Position numbers and translations under genes: made by a program | Source of the DNA: Enoplolaimus lenunculus | Lineage: Eukaryota; Nematoda; Enoplea; Enoplida; Thoracostomopsidae | Length of the DNA stretch: 64,000 nt | Assembly (NCBI GenBank): GCA_030248215.1 | Contig: JASANG010002673.1 | Location: 124,001 to 188,000 of the forward strand | Direction of reading: 5' to 3' | In this document: piece after piece, positions 40,001 through 55,000 of the stretch | Numbering within the stretch: position 1 is the first letter of the stretch | Layout: each line of letters begins with the position of its first letter | Notes under the pieces: generated by a model | The model's input: only the letters and a program-made list of their open reading frames with translations | Told to the model about the DNA's origin: nothing | The model's database searches: none

Positions 40001-43000
40001 GGTTTTAATGGTCATACATAATCAGTGCTACCCCCACAGCTGAGAATATATCGCTCAATGAACACACAAACATAAAAACCACCCACGATAGGATGCTGTG
40101 AGTGACTAAATCCGACTGCAAACTTGTATAAAGCTGCAAGCTAGTGAGTGTACAAACAAAATACACACTTACTCGAGGCGTGACAACGGATGACTGCAGT
40201 GAAATGATAATGATACATAATGCGCGTAAGATGCAGTTTTGGCAATATTACAAATTAAATACGTTTCGTACGACGGTAAACCTAATTTGAAGCGGGTTTA
40301 CCTAATGCCCAAATCGCGATTTCAAAAGGGAAAAAGGGGCTGTGGTCAAACTCCTAACCCCCCCCCCGGTACGCCCCCTGGGCCTTGCTTACTGATCTAG
40401 CAGCCCCCCTTTAAAAACAGCGTTTTTGAAACGACTATGAGAACCGTTCTGACTGTGCTGTAAAAAGATATTCAAATCTGTTTCTATTTGAACCACGGAC
40501 CAGGGATCAACCAGATATCCGGTTCCGGTCTAAAAACCGACATCTATAAATGGATCCGGTATAAACCTACCGGATATTTGCGGCAGTGTGGTCTCGAAAG
40601 TCATAAAAGTGGTTTTTGTACGTGGACATAGTCGATATTTTGCAACGACTGCATTTCCGGGCACGTCAACACTGGACACTAACTTGAAACGAAAAATCAA
40701 AGCCAACAATTCAAACACTTAATTATTCATTTTAAAATCAGTAATTAAAACATGGTTGTACAACACGACTACTTAGTGCACAAACGCTTACATCATACGT
40801 CTGATTCTGATTCCGGTATTATATTTAGTATCCGGCTACCAGGTTACGGCATCTTTTACAATTCATATCCGGTCGATCCCCTGACACGCACACACACACG
40901 TACAACGTATGCGTCAAAACGTAACTTAAGTATGTGCACCATTACGCGTCATCCACTTTATCTTGTGCCCGCTGTGTGGAAATTTTTCAACGCCAATTTC
41001 CAACTACGGTTTTTAAAAATCATAGTAGTTGGAAATTGGGTTTTTGAAATTTTCCAATTTCCCACTTCTACAAAATGCAAAACCCCGAGTGGTAAGTTGG
41101 TAAAAAAATTAAAATCACTTTCCTACTAGGGGACTTTAAAGAACGCAAATGGGAAATTGAGATATTTCTACAATGCACATAACATTACACAGCCAATCAG
41201 AGCCTGCCTCAATTTATCCAAACGCCCTTACACATTCTGTTATCTGAAAATAATCTCAACTAATCAAAAATCGTTGCAATATATTTTGCAACGCTAACGT
41301 TTTCCTTAGAAAACACTGATTCAATCAATGTAAAAGTACGCTGGAACGATGACCAAAATACGTATGTTCGGCGTTCAAGCTTGAACGATTTAGATTTTGT
41401 GTGTAGGTATCTGACTTCCACAATACCACCTATTCCAGGTGGAGTTGTTATCTGTAATATTTTCGTGAGTTGACGCGTCCCATTCAAAAGTTTTTCTTAA
41501 ATTTCGTTTTATGTCAAAATTACCTCAACCGATGTTAATTTTACACTGTGACCGCGTTTCTAAAATCTAGCCGAACAATACATACATATGTATATACGCA
41601 TGCGCCAATCAAATTATGACGATTAAGCGTTGCGCTGTACTCGCTGTGCGTCAAAGGACGCCGGCGCCGTGCAGCTCGTTCAATCTTTTATTAAAAATTC
41701 AGGTCTTTTCAGTTAATATCCCCCCAGACCACGTTTGCCCAAACGTGGTTAGATTTTGAAAATTTTGTGCCTATTTGAGCTTGTCAATATTTGCCCTGAT
41801 CATTTCGCACCCAACTTTGAGTTTTTAAAAATTCGATTTTTAGGACCCAAGGTCCCCCCTCTCCTTGGGACCCAAAAATTTTTTTGTCCAAAAGTTTAAC
41901 AAATTATATATCATTTGATGCAGCTTGCGGAGTTGAGTCCAACGGTGTTAATTATTTGCAATCAGACGATCCGTTAACGAATTATAATCCAATAACTCAT
42001 TTGGCGTCGACCAAAATCGTTGGCAGCGCGCCCAATCAGTTATTTGACAATATGCTGCAAACTGCATCGAACGATATTTATAATAAATTTGTCAAACGTT
42101 TTGACAAAACTTTTTTGGGCCGCAAGGGGGAACCTTTGGACCTTAAAAAAATTGTGACAAGCTCAAATATGCAAAAAAATTTCAAAATCCGACCACTTTT
42201 GGGCAAACGCGAGCTGGTGGAAAACCGAAAAGATCCAAAAACATTTCACCGAGTAGATTGTGCCAGCGGCGTACGGCGGCGTCCAGCACAGTAAAGTAGC
42301 AAAATAAGTCCGCAACGCTTAAGTCTCACTAAACTTTTAACAAACACATACGAGAAATATTGTCATTTCGTTTACAATATGCCGATTCAAAATATGGACC
42401 ACGTTTAACCCAACACTACATACTTAACCAAAGTGCAATATATATCGTCGTTGACCAGAAATAGCGAACCTAGCATAACAATAGCAACAGAGCGCTACAA
42501 CGAAACGTGATCATCGTACAGCGGTGGCTTAAGCACAACTACTTGTGTGACGCGATTAGAAAAATATGACAGCTGGAAATAAATATTACAATTTTATCGA
42601 CTGCAAGCCATATTAATGCGATCCCTGTAGTTAAGTGCCAATTATACACAATAAATCTATTAATGCACCAATCGTCATTTTCCATGACTTGATGACGTGC
42701 AGTTTGATAAAAGTATGTATGTATGTGTGTATGTATGTATATTGTATGTACCAGAAACAAAAATCTGTGCATCTACAGTCACGGAAATCATGTAATCAAA
42801 GGATCCATTCAATATTCCATTCAGTAAAATACTACAATATGCATAGGCTGATGCTTAGGTTTACGCAAAGGTGTATTAGGCTCAAAGGTTTAAGCTTCTC
42901 CGAAACGCTAAGCCTTTGAGCCCGAGTCGAAACCTGTGTTGAAAAGCGTACAAGAGCCCATACCTACAATTTCTTTAATGCGACCGTAACAGCGAATCAA

Positions 43001-46000
43001 TGAAAAACGAGCAAACTGTGTCTCACACAATGTCAACATTTTGTTTTCTGTCTTATGCGTCAAAACTAAAAAAAAACAATAACAAACTTACCCAGAATGC
43101 AACGGTTCTTGGCCGATCTCGGCGTTGTCTGTTTGATTTGTATCGTCCGAAACTACAGACGTAGTGTGATCACCACCGCTACTGATGTACGTATCCGATT
43201 GTGCTTTTGCAATCAACGCTTCAAGCTCACGGCTGTCATCTGAAAAAAATAACGTCAAAATCAAAAAAGAAACCGAACAATCGCGAGCGGAGCGAACAAG
43301 AAGCCAAACGCTATTTTAGTGATAATGACCAGAGACAGAATTTTGATCTTGTGTCTCTCCAATGCGAAGACAGATTCGTTGTTACGCTATCAAGGGGTTA
43401 AAATGTAAAAAAAAGCGTGGAAGAGCCAAAAAAAGCAATGTTAACGCGCCATCTTGAATCCAAAACCGTTCTAAAACACGACGTCATTGACATATTGGTC
43501 AGCTGTTCAATTTTTAGACGATCATTCATTAGTTACGAAAGAGCAAAATAACCACAACATTAAACTTCAATATTGAAACTAACCTGGTTCGTGTGATCGC
43601 GGCAAAGTATCCGGTGGACTTTCCACATACTGACCAGTCCCTGTAAATAACATAGCTACACAGCTTAAAAACTTGACCCCGTTTTCTCAAACGCGTGTAA
43701 CACCTTTCACAACTGAGTTAGACAGACGGGCTTGTAACATTCAAACCAGTGAACGGTGAGATTCGAAATTGAGCACATTTTCCGCGTCCGAGCTGTCCTT
43801 CGTCTGTACCAATATTGAGATTCGTAATTGCACGAGCTCAACAGCTTGAAAAAACTCGACAATAAACATAAAAAAAGCACTCGGCCTCAATTACAAAATA
43901 TGTAATTCACAAAATTAAAAATAACACTGTAAAACTACAAATAATGCTTAATAATACTAAAACTTACTATCGCTATATGCCAAGCTGTGAACATCAGGTC
44001 CATATTCACTTGTCGGAGACGCTACGTACGGTAAATCGCCAACCAACGGACCTTCTTCTGAAACAAAACAAATAAATTTGAATTTAGCGTCTAAATTTAA
44101 ATAGATTTATACATACTAATCACACAGTGTGTTTACTCAGTAAATATACATTGGCTGGGTTTCTGAAATATTACTTAAGTATTTACTTATTTTATGCTTA
44201 AGTAATTACTTAAGTCACCGACTTATGTAATTACTTAACGTTTTGAAAAAAACAAACAAACAAACAAACAAACAAACGCCTATGTGAGCTATTGTCATAA
44301 CAAAGTAGTAATAGTTTCCCTTTATATTAAACAGATTCCATGAATCTACAATTTCAATTAAATCAAAGCTAGTATGCCTTAACGGCTACTTTGTAATATA
44401 TCAAATTTAGTCAGCGAATTAAATATTTACTTAACTTATGCACGCGTTTAAAAACGACAAAATGGTTAAGTAATTACTTAGCACGTACTTAAGTACTGAG
44501 TTGTACTTAAGTAGAGTTTTGGAAACCCAGCCAATATCACCGATTCCATTCAAAATAACTTAAAACCAACGTCAGTGTAAGTCATAGCGCCGTGCGCAGT
44601 AACCACGATTACGCCTGCGGTCGCGATTTGACGATAGCGTTTGAGCTTTTCATTGCTCACCACCGTCGTGTCGCAAAACGCAGTTACAGTCGCGTTCGAA
44701 GCCACGGTTGTAACCGCGTTTACAAACGACTGGACATTTAATATGCTCAAACCGAAGCTACTGTTACAGTTACGGTTGCAGCAATTGCGAGCAGTTCAAC
44801 TTAACCATCTAAACCAGTTAATTAGAAAAACTTTGAGTAAAAGGAAAATTGGTAATCAGGCACTCACTGAATGCTTCAACTCCAAACACAAAACATAACT
44901 TTCAGCTGAAAACATGCAAATTATGTCACGGACACGTCATTTCTCAATGATGGTGTGGCTGTTTATGCTACAGTCATGGACCAATTAAACGCTATCGTGT
45001 CGGCGTTCCAAACCGCGGCTCGGATTACGATCGGTCGATTCTTGGACGCAATAATCGCTCGTAAACGCGATTTGTACTGCTCGCGGTTGCTGCGACCGGA
45101 ACAGCAACTGCATCGGCAATTGCTATGCAACTTCCACAATAACATGCGTACACCAAGTGACTTTTGACGGGGTAATGTCATGGACATTGAAGCCAAAAAA
45201 GCTTCAGTATCCTGGACGTTGAAGCCAAAAAAGCTTCAGTATCCTGAACGTTGAAACCAAAAAAGCTTCAATATACTGAACGTTGAAGCCAAAATGTTTC
45301 AGTGCCCTGGACATTGAAACATTTTTGGCTTCAGTTCGATCGAAAAAATTCAGACTGCACACTTAATTATGTCCGTGACTGTACAGACATAACATTTCCC
45401 TCTGCGCTTCATACTAAGTGTGAGTTGTGCTTTCTGTGGAAGGGAAAGTAAACATACATACGCCCAGAGCACAGGCGGTTTCAACCCGGATTCTCATACG
45501 ACATCAAACTGGGAAAGGTGCATACATACAATAGTGCTTCTTAATTAGGATTCAAAACAGAAATTTTTAGATGCAATGGTATTTTCTGTCGCAACCTTGA
45601 AAGCCAAAATTAAAATATTAATTATAGTGCAAAGAAACTCAATGGCTGGGTTTCTGAAATTTTACTTAAGTATTATTACTAAAGTTATGCTTAAGTAATT
45701 ACTTACATCGCCGACTTACGTAAATACTTAACTTTTCGAACAAAAACGGATAAACGCCAAATGTGAGCCACTGTCATTAACAAAAAAGCAATAGTTCTGG
45801 TTTATATTAAGACGGCACCATGACTCTACAATTTCAGTTAGACCAATGATAGTATGTCTGAGCTGTTAATCTGTAGTACATCAATTTTAGCCAGCGAATC
45901 TGTAATACATCAATTTTACCCCAGCGATTTAAGTATTTACTTAACTTAAGTAAGCTTTTAAAAACGACAAATATTCAAGTAATTACTTAGCACGTTTACT

Positions 46001-49000
46001 TAGCACGTACTTAAGTACTAAGTCGTACTTAAGTAGGGTTTCAGAAACCCAGCCAATGTGTACTAATGCTAGTGAAATGAAGGAATTTCTCACAAAGATA
46101 TTTAAAATCACAGTTTAGCGCTGCAAAATAATAAGGTTTGACTACAACAGCTGTTTGAAGTCGGCTAATAATGTACAATAGAAATTTTTGATTTTGGTAA
46201 TAGTTGTTTCACCGCCCGCTTCCTATTACATGCTACAACTCCGGTTTCGGTTCCGTTTCCAGTAATCTTTAGTTTAAATTATATTTTTTAAGATTATACA
46301 AAATTACTACTTAAACAAAAGTAAATAAAATACGTAAACAAAGCATTAAAATAATATTAAATGCAGAGATATCGGCGAATATGAGTGTCAGCAAAATGGT
46401 TACGTTTGGCACTAACATTAAAGTTGGCACCGTTCAAACCAGTCATTATTAACCACTTATTTAGAAAACAAAAGGAAAAACTAAAACCACAACAAAAAAG
46501 CAACTAAACAATAACCATGCAACTAGCCCATGTCAAGAACGGGGGCCTACCTACCTGGCTTCTCCACAGCGGGTGGGTGGGGGGGCAGCACTTTTCGAAA
46601 TTTTCATCCCCCCCGGCGGAAATTTGGCCGCCCCCAGGAAATGCCCCCCAGCAAATTTTTTTGCTGAGGCCCCCAAGACTTTTCTAGGCCAAAAATTTTC
46701 AATGTTAAAACGTAAAGACCTGGACTTCTTTTGAGGCGGACATTCGGCAAAATATGATTTTATATTACGCTGAGTACTCATAATTTTTAATAGCGTTACA
46801 AATACCCGTATAATGAACTGAAAAAAGCACAATTATATAAAGACCGTTTCAGGGCACACAGCATTCGAAAGTACCTTGCAGCAGCAAGTTCAACCCGCCT
46901 GAGCCTTATGATAAACTGAAGCTGTGACTAATATACAAAATATATATTAATCACAGTTTCAATTATAGATTATCTATATTTTATATAATTGTGCTTCTTT
47001 CAACTCCTTGTAAAGTTATCAGTAATATTAGTTAAAATTATTGTTATTAGCGTTTGCGAGAAATTTTTGTCACGTTGAGCGATGAGTAATCTTAAGTTGA
47101 GTTGGAAACACGGTCTAGAATGAAAAAAATGGTCCAAAAAGTCGGTTTGCAAAATTTTAAGCCTGCCCCCAGGACCCCAGATCATCTGGGGGCCCCAGGA
47201 AAACTGCCCCCCAGCAAAATCAGCTGCCCCCCAGGAAACTCCTGGGGGGCCAGGAATCGCCCCCCCCCCGGAGGAAATTTTCTAGCTGTGGAGAAGCCAG
47301 CCTACTAGGAGACGCCGGCGGGTTTAGCAACTGAGAAGCTAAGGGTTAAGATATAGAGCTTTAGGCTTAGGCTTAGGCTTAGATTTAGTCTTATACGTTA
47401 GTAGGCAGGCTTCTTTAACATGAGCCAGGTAAAAAATATACACCCTCTTAAAATAAAATCCCGGTTAGGCCCCGCCTGCGCCACTTACCTCGTCGATTTG
47501 CGTCTGCCGGCAACGTTCCGGCATGACTATACGCACCGGTGAGCGCAACATCTTCGTGCGATAAATTCGGCTCCAACGGAACATCAACAATCGCCAAATG
47601 ACCGCCAGCGACACCGCCTGTCGTCGACCATTCCGATCCTGAATGTTGCCGATACCGAAATTCTTCGCCATCATGAATCGTAGAAGGGGTTGTAGATAAA
47701 GGTATCGACGAGTCATGGGGTTGTTGTTGTTGCGGATGTGTAGTTCGACGTAGTGACCAGTACATTGGATGACTGTCCACGCGAGACAGTGTTCCGGTTA
47801 CGGCGCCAAGGCTGTGTGGTATCGTCGTTTCGCCAAACGATTCATCAGGAACATCAAACTCGTTATCTGCACCGGCAAAGCAACGCGTACAGTTTACATA
47901 GGGTGACGCTGTACTCAACCGCACGTCATGTCAAAAAAATTAATACAAACACGCGATGCCGAGCGGCGCCTGACGCTGCCGAGCAGCACATTTAAAATTT
48001 ACTGTCATTTGTGACGCGCGGCTTGAACCAATCATGGAATTACTAAAACTTCGATGACATACGGTAAATACGACACACACAAAGTTACAACACAAAACAC
48101 AACACGGCACTATGCAAAAAGTAAAATTATGTATATTTCAGCGCTAATCTATGCAGAAGGTTGCCCCCGTAGCCAGAGGAACTTAAGGGAATTCATGGCC
48201 CACTAGAAATGTTTTGGACACTCATAGAAAAATTGTAGCCCGGCTTGTAAGCTTAAATTTCAAACACATGCCTCTCCCAATATTGTTTTACCCCTCCCAG
48301 CAGGTTGAGCAAGAATTTCGAACACGAAGGTTTGCTTTCTATAAAAATTTCAAAGGGGAAGCACCTTGTGTAGCCAACTGAAGATTCCAAAATCACAAGG
48401 CTGTGCCCTTGAATATAATCTGAGACATTTTTAACCCCACATTATTAGTTAAATCGAATATAAGCATTTATATAAAAGAGCTATGGTGGTCAGGAAATTG
48501 AACTTAAAACATAACGGTGTGGGTAGGCAGAAACGCAACCGGATACAACGGCCGCACACATACTGAGCACGAAACGTTTTGAACCAAAAAATTTGCACAC
48601 AGCACACCACCACAAACAAAACGAACAGCGGCCGGCGTAACGTGCATTGCGGCCTTCTAGAAGCGTTCTACAGAGTGTAATTGTTCTCAGTAATAATTTG
48701 GAACAAAATAAACGGCTAAAATGCATAATTTACGTTGCTAATATACATTATACCACAACTATTGCACATGAAATCCCACACTAAAAAACGAATTAGTTTC
48801 ACCGAATTACAAGCAAAATGTGTACCAAATTTTCGGAAAAACTGGTGCTGTTAGCTCCTATCGCTACGTTGGTCGTTAAAAATTCGGCACTTGGTACATA
48901 ATGTCTTACCTCACATTTAAGCTTAAGATTAAGCTTAGGCTTCGCGTTACAACAAGGACCAAGTAGTCGTCACGCACAGAAATAAGTACGCAGTAAAATT

Positions 49001-52000
49001 ACAATTGCATCTGCGGTAGCAGGTTTTTAATTGAGATTGAATTTTCTTTACTGCAGGTGCAGACCAGTAAACGTTCGTAGTTTGTAAACAGGGTTACAAC
49101 CGCGATTTGATACGCTACTGTGATCGAGTCACGAACTCCCATCATATTAAATATTGCGTCCGAAAACGAGTGACTCGCAATCACAGCCGCGGTTTGAAAC
49201 TCGACCGCGATTATACTTACTACTGTCCGTGTCTGTACGTAAACCTATGCTTAAGCATAAGCTAAGCTTAAACCTCAAACGTGAGGGAAAGTGTATAATA
49301 GTCAAAAATGCCCCCAAATGTATGCTGACTTACCCTCATCTCCTTCTTCGTCCGGCATCAGATCTTCGTGCATGGTTTCAGGAACTTGTGGCATAAACGT
49401 TGTTGTTGTTTCTTCAATGGTGTCTTCAGTGATATTTGTCACTGTTGTCAACGTTTCAACAATCCGATAAAAGCCCATTCGTTTCGCTAAACCGAGCGGA
49501 GTTTGACCATCCTAAAAGTAATAAAAGCATCACAATCAAATTTAAAAACTTCCTTGGCACCGAAATACGTTGCCAAGTAAAATATTAAACGAACCCAGAT
49601 AACAGCGACAAACCAATTAAGACAAGCTTGTCCCTGACAAAAGCAATACCTGTCTGCACGCCAGAAACAACAATATTGAAACGAGAGTTGTTATAATTAT
49701 TAATGTTGACCAAACATAATTCACAATACCCAACGTAAACATACACGGCCCAAAACATTACTACTTACAGCGCTTCGAATGTTTGGTTCTGCGCCATTAT
49801 GCAGCAAAGTATCGACAATATCTGGTTGACCTTGCTGTACCGCTTGATGCAACGGTGTATACCCTACCAATGTTTTCGCGTTTGGATCCGTGCCAGCGCG
49901 TAGTAAAAAGCGTACCATTGCTAACTTGCCAAAGTGACACGCGGTGTGCAGCGGCGTATAACCCGCCTGCAATGGCAAACAACAACAGATTGACAGAAAT
50001 TGAAAGCATACATTGGGTTTATTGGTGACACTGTATCGTTAGAAGTGCTTGTACACTCCCCCCGTCCACATGGCAAAGTATAATCCTATAATACCTAAAT
50101 TATGCCAAAATCTAAACATTCCAAAAACTGGCAATAGGGAAAGTGCATACGAGCACCGATAGGTTAATACAGAGCAGGGTACGACCGGAGGCCTACCTCC
50201 GTCTATGGCAACAAATCGGCCTCCGGCTATGGCAACAAATCGACCTCCGGCTATGGCAACGCGATTCACGAACGATGCCGCCCGGTGACGGACTGCGACG
50301 ACCGGCGTCGCACAAGTATAGAGCGCCACTCTTACCTTAGTTCTCGGATCCAGTTTGGCACCGTTACTCTCAAGATTCATCGCAATGTCGACTTGATCTT
50401 CTTGTGCGCACAAATGCATTGGCGTCAGTCCGTTCTGAAAATACGTATACTACTAAAATTTGACAATACTTTAGAACGAATCCACATTTAACAGCAACAC
50501 AAGCACATGTCCAATGGTTACTGCAACGAAACCGAGCAAAGACCTAAAATGTTTTCGAACGGAAACTAAGCCTGAGTACTTATACAAGCGCTTGTTACAG
50601 TTTCTGGCATAATTTATACCTTCGTAGATGATGTCAAAAAACTGTTTTTCCGTTTAAACGTTTAATGCGTTGACTCGTTGCAATATTATTAAAACTAAAA
50701 CGCTTGAAATACGTATTTTGGCACCGTTCCGGCACAATAGTAAACAACGTTTTTGACAATACATGAAACATCGTTCTATACAGGAATTAGTACAAAATAC
50801 ATTCACTGATATTCTACTTTATTTTGCAAGCATAAAGCGTTTTGTATTTAACCGAATTCCTTCAAGTTGTGTTCATAATTTGAAATAGCTTACATGATAC
50901 GACAGTATTTGCAGGGTGCAATCGGAATTTCGATTCCGATTAGAATTCCAATTCAAAACGATTTCCGATTCCGATTGCACAATCAATCGGAATCGGAATT
51001 TCCACATTATAATTTTAGACCTGCTCATTTTGTTCATGCGACGTTTTCGAGAATCGTTGCCAGCCAACAAACACAATAAATCAATATTATACTTGTTAAT
51101 ACAAATTATCCGTATAGTCACAAATTTTGTAGCTCCGATTCCGATTCCGAGTACGGTATAAAATTTGATGTTCCGATTCCGATTCCGATATAAATTTGCT
51201 GTTCCGATTCCAGTATAGTCCAGTTTCGCTTTGCACACTGAGTGTTTGATAGCTTAGTACATTAGAAAAGTTACGCACGAGTACAACTAAGGCTACGAGT
51301 ATTTCTAAGGCACGCGTTGCATATTATGTATGTAACTCTTAAAAACAAGTTGCCCTTTCCAATAAATTTAGTTGGATCGAACAAAACCACAATGTTCGCA
51401 GGATAAGTTGCCATTACCCTTGTCTATCATCGTCTGTTGATATGATCAGTAAGCTATGCACGAAACAGACTGCATTACATTGCATACCTGCCATGTTAGG
51501 TAACGAATATTACTCGTGTCTTTAAAAACGTTTCTTACCTTAGCAGTCGCATTCACATCTGCGCCTTTTCGAACCAGAAATTCAGCCACTTGACGGTTTC
51601 CGGCTTCACACGCCAAATGCAACGGCGTAAAACCAGCCTGAAAATAATCAAATCACATTAAATACATACATATATACATACATACATATATATACATACA
51701 TACATACGTCCTAGGAATGTGCCGATTAATCGGCATCGGCATCGGTAATAATCGGCATTTTTCGTGAATATCGGCATCGGCACTGCAAAAAAATTGCCGA
51801 TTCGTTGCCGATACTTTTTGCACATAACAGTCAGTTGAAATGCTAAGTGTGTCTGCTCAGGAACATTGTTATCTCTCTTGAGGTTGTGTTTGAAAAAGTT
51901 AATTGACATTAACCGTTCTTATAAAATTATAATCGGTAATGATGGTTAGGGTTTAAGCTTTGATATAATAACGATCGGCATCGGCAAAATTTTGGTATCG

Positions 52001-55000
52001 GCACATCCCTAATACATGCATATATACAATAGCTTTCAAAACCAAATCTATAATATAACCAACGTTGCCGCAACATTCTACAACATTAACCTCTTGAAAC
52101 AATGCAGTAGTGTTCAGCAATGCTGGTTAGCGTTTGGTTTGGTCACATGAAATTATACGCTTAAAAATTAAGTAGAATGAAGCTCAAACTGTGCGCATAG
52201 CATGCGTTCCATCTTTATTACTATACGCAACAACTGTCGATCAAAATGTAGTCGATACTGGACTCGATTCGACTACAAAGTTTGGTTTTCAAAAACACCA
52301 CTACCCAGTCAAAACATAAGACATAAAGCCGTATTCACAAGTGCAATTTTTTCATAGTAGACTTGCAGCTGTATAGTGCAGCTAGCGGGCCAGTTTTAAA
52401 TGCAAAAAACGTGCAGTTGCAAATTTCAGCTCCGAGTTCTCGCCTCAAAACGTTGCACTTGTGAGTAGGATTCGACTGATTATCCTAATATACAATCACT
52501 ATCTATCTATCTATCTATCTATTTATCTATCTTGTCAGTAGTAAAATTACATTTGATGTAACGTTGACATTCGAGTCCGGTCGAACCAACATTTGTGCGA
52601 TGGGTTCACGATTACGCTTCGCAGCAATATGTAGCGGTGTATAGCCATTCTAAACAAAAACAAACAACATAAATACACATTATAGTTCAATCTCCAATCC
52701 ACACTCAAAGACGGCCAACGAAAGCGTTATGGGTCACTCCTTTTTCTACCTTTATGGGTCACTCCTTTTTTCGCTTTATGGGTCACTCCATTTTTGACTT
52801 TATGGGTCACTCCATTTTTGACTTTATGGGTCACTCCTTTTTTGACTTTATGGGTCCCTCTATTTTTGACTTTACGGGTCCCTCCATTTTTGACTTTATG
52901 GGTCACTCCATTTTTGACTTTACGGGTCCCTCCATTTTTGACTTTACGGATCACTCCATTTTTGACTTTATGGGTCACTCCATTTTTGACTTTATGGGTC
53001 CCTCCATTTTTGACTTTACGGGTCACTCCATTTTTGACTTTATGGGTCACTCCATTTTTAACTTTACGGATCACTCCATTTTTGACTTTATGGGTCACTC
53101 CATTTTTGACTTTATGGGTCCCTCTATTTTTGACTTTACGGGTCCCTCCATTTTTTACTTTATGGGTCACTCCATTTTTGACTTTATGGGTCACTCCATT
53201 TTTGACTTTATGGGTCACTCCATTTTTGACTTTATGGGTCACTCCATTTTTGACTTTATGGGTCACTCCATTTTTGACTTTATGGGTCACTCCATTTTTG
53301 ACTTTATGGGTCACTCCATTTTTGACTTTATGGGTCACTCCATTTTTGACTTTATGGGTCACTCCATTTTTGACTTTACGGGTCACTCCATTTTTGACTT
53401 TATGGGTCACTCCATTTTTGACTTTATGGGTTACTCCATTTTTGACTTTACGGGTCACTCCATTTTTGACTTTATGGGTCACTCCATTTTTGACTTTATG
53501 GGTCACTCCATTTTTGACTTTACGGGTCACTCCATTTTTTACTTTATGGGTCACTCCATTTTTGACTTTACGGATCACTCCATTTTTGACTTTATGGGTC
53601 ACTCCATTTTTGACTTTATGGGTCACTCCATTTTTGACTTTATGGGTCACTCCATTTTTGACTTTATGGGTCACTCCATTTTTGACTTTATGGGTCACTC
53701 CATTTTTGACTTTATGGGTCACTCCATTTTTGACTTTACGGGTCACTCCATTTTTGACTTTATGGGTCACTCCATTTTTGACTTTATGGGTCACTCCATT
53801 TTTGACTTTACGGGTCACTCCATTTTTGACTTTATGGGTCACTCCATTTTTGACTTTATGGGTCACTCCATTTTTGACTTTACGGGTCACTCCATTTTTT
53901 ACTTTATGGGTCACTCCATTTTTGACTTTACGGATCACTCCATTTTTGACTTTACGGATCACTCCATTTTTGACTTTATGGGTCAAACCTTTCATCGAAC
54001 GCAGTGACACTCCCGTTTGTCAAATCCTTGTTTCATCCACAAAGCTCTCTCGACAAAATTACAACCGGACCACTGGGACGCCGACGTCGCTCAGTTTCGG
54101 TTTGCCTTCAGACAAAATAATGCATGAAAGTATTGCGTAAATAACATGTTTTGTGCATCGTTCTTGGATAACGAAACGAAACGTTTAAACGAAACAAACG
54201 AAACAAACAAACACACAAACAAACAAACAAACACACAAAAAACAAACAAACAAACACACACAAACAAACAAACAAACACACAAACAAACAAACACACAAA
54301 AAACAAACAAACAAACACACACAAACAAACAAACAAACACACAAACAAACAAACACACAAACAAACAAAGAAACAAACAAACATACAAACGAGCAAACAA
54401 ACAAAACAAACAAACACACAAACAAACAAAGAAACAAACAAACACACAAACAAACAAACACACACACAAACAAACAAACACACAAACAAACAAACACAAA
54501 CAAACAAACAAACAAATACACAAACAAACAAAACAAACAAACAAACACACAAACAAACAAACAAACAAACACACAAACAATCAAACAAACAAACACACAA
54601 AAAACAAGCAAACAAAAATCATACCTTGGCAGCCGCTTGAGGTGACGCTCTGTAGTTAACCAGCAACTGTGCGACATCCGTTTGACCATAATGCGTCGCT
54701 ACATGCAACGGAGTGACTGCGTTACGACCACGAATGTTGACATCGGCGCCTTTGTCCAGTAACGCTTTCGCAGCCTTAAATTAAAAAAGTACCTGTATCC
54801 AATCCTGCCGCGAGGCCAACGAATCCATATTTTAAACGTTATACCCAGAGTGTAAAGCGCAACACTGGATTATAATATCGGAATCAGAACAGCAAATTTA
54901 TACCGAATCGAAATACAAATTTTACGACAATATGGCTAATTATTCGTATTGACAAAATATATAATATTGATTTCAGGGTGCGATCGGATACTAATTTACC

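Larger units (their letters stand above)
34912..43091. other. 8.2-kb intron, largest in the gene
   Basis: Separates the linker from ZU5-N. It holds the 30-bp minisatellite, MITEs at 36.7, 37.6 and 38.7 kb, fold-back elements at 35.8, 37.7, 39.5 and 41.6 kb, and a small inverted repeat at about 40,978-41,070. No phase-compatible cassette exon was found. Confidence 0.6.

Noticed and set aside
41260-41487. 75-codon minus-strand frame in the largest intron as a cassette exon
   Set aside because: With the available acceptor, entry in phase 2 meets a stop immediately, and no good donor follows.
52754-54140. Open frames of more than 400 codons on both strands (MGHSIFDF and HKVKNGVT repeats)
   Set aside because: They are the automatic result of a stop-free 24-bp minisatellite inside an intron; frames are open on both strands at once and end where the array ends.
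54091-54689. Cys/Phe/Val-rich open frames that look like membrane proteins (FVCLFVCLF)
   Set aside because: They are the translation of an AAAC/ACAC microsatellite. The only real coding sequence there is the R18 exon, in another context.
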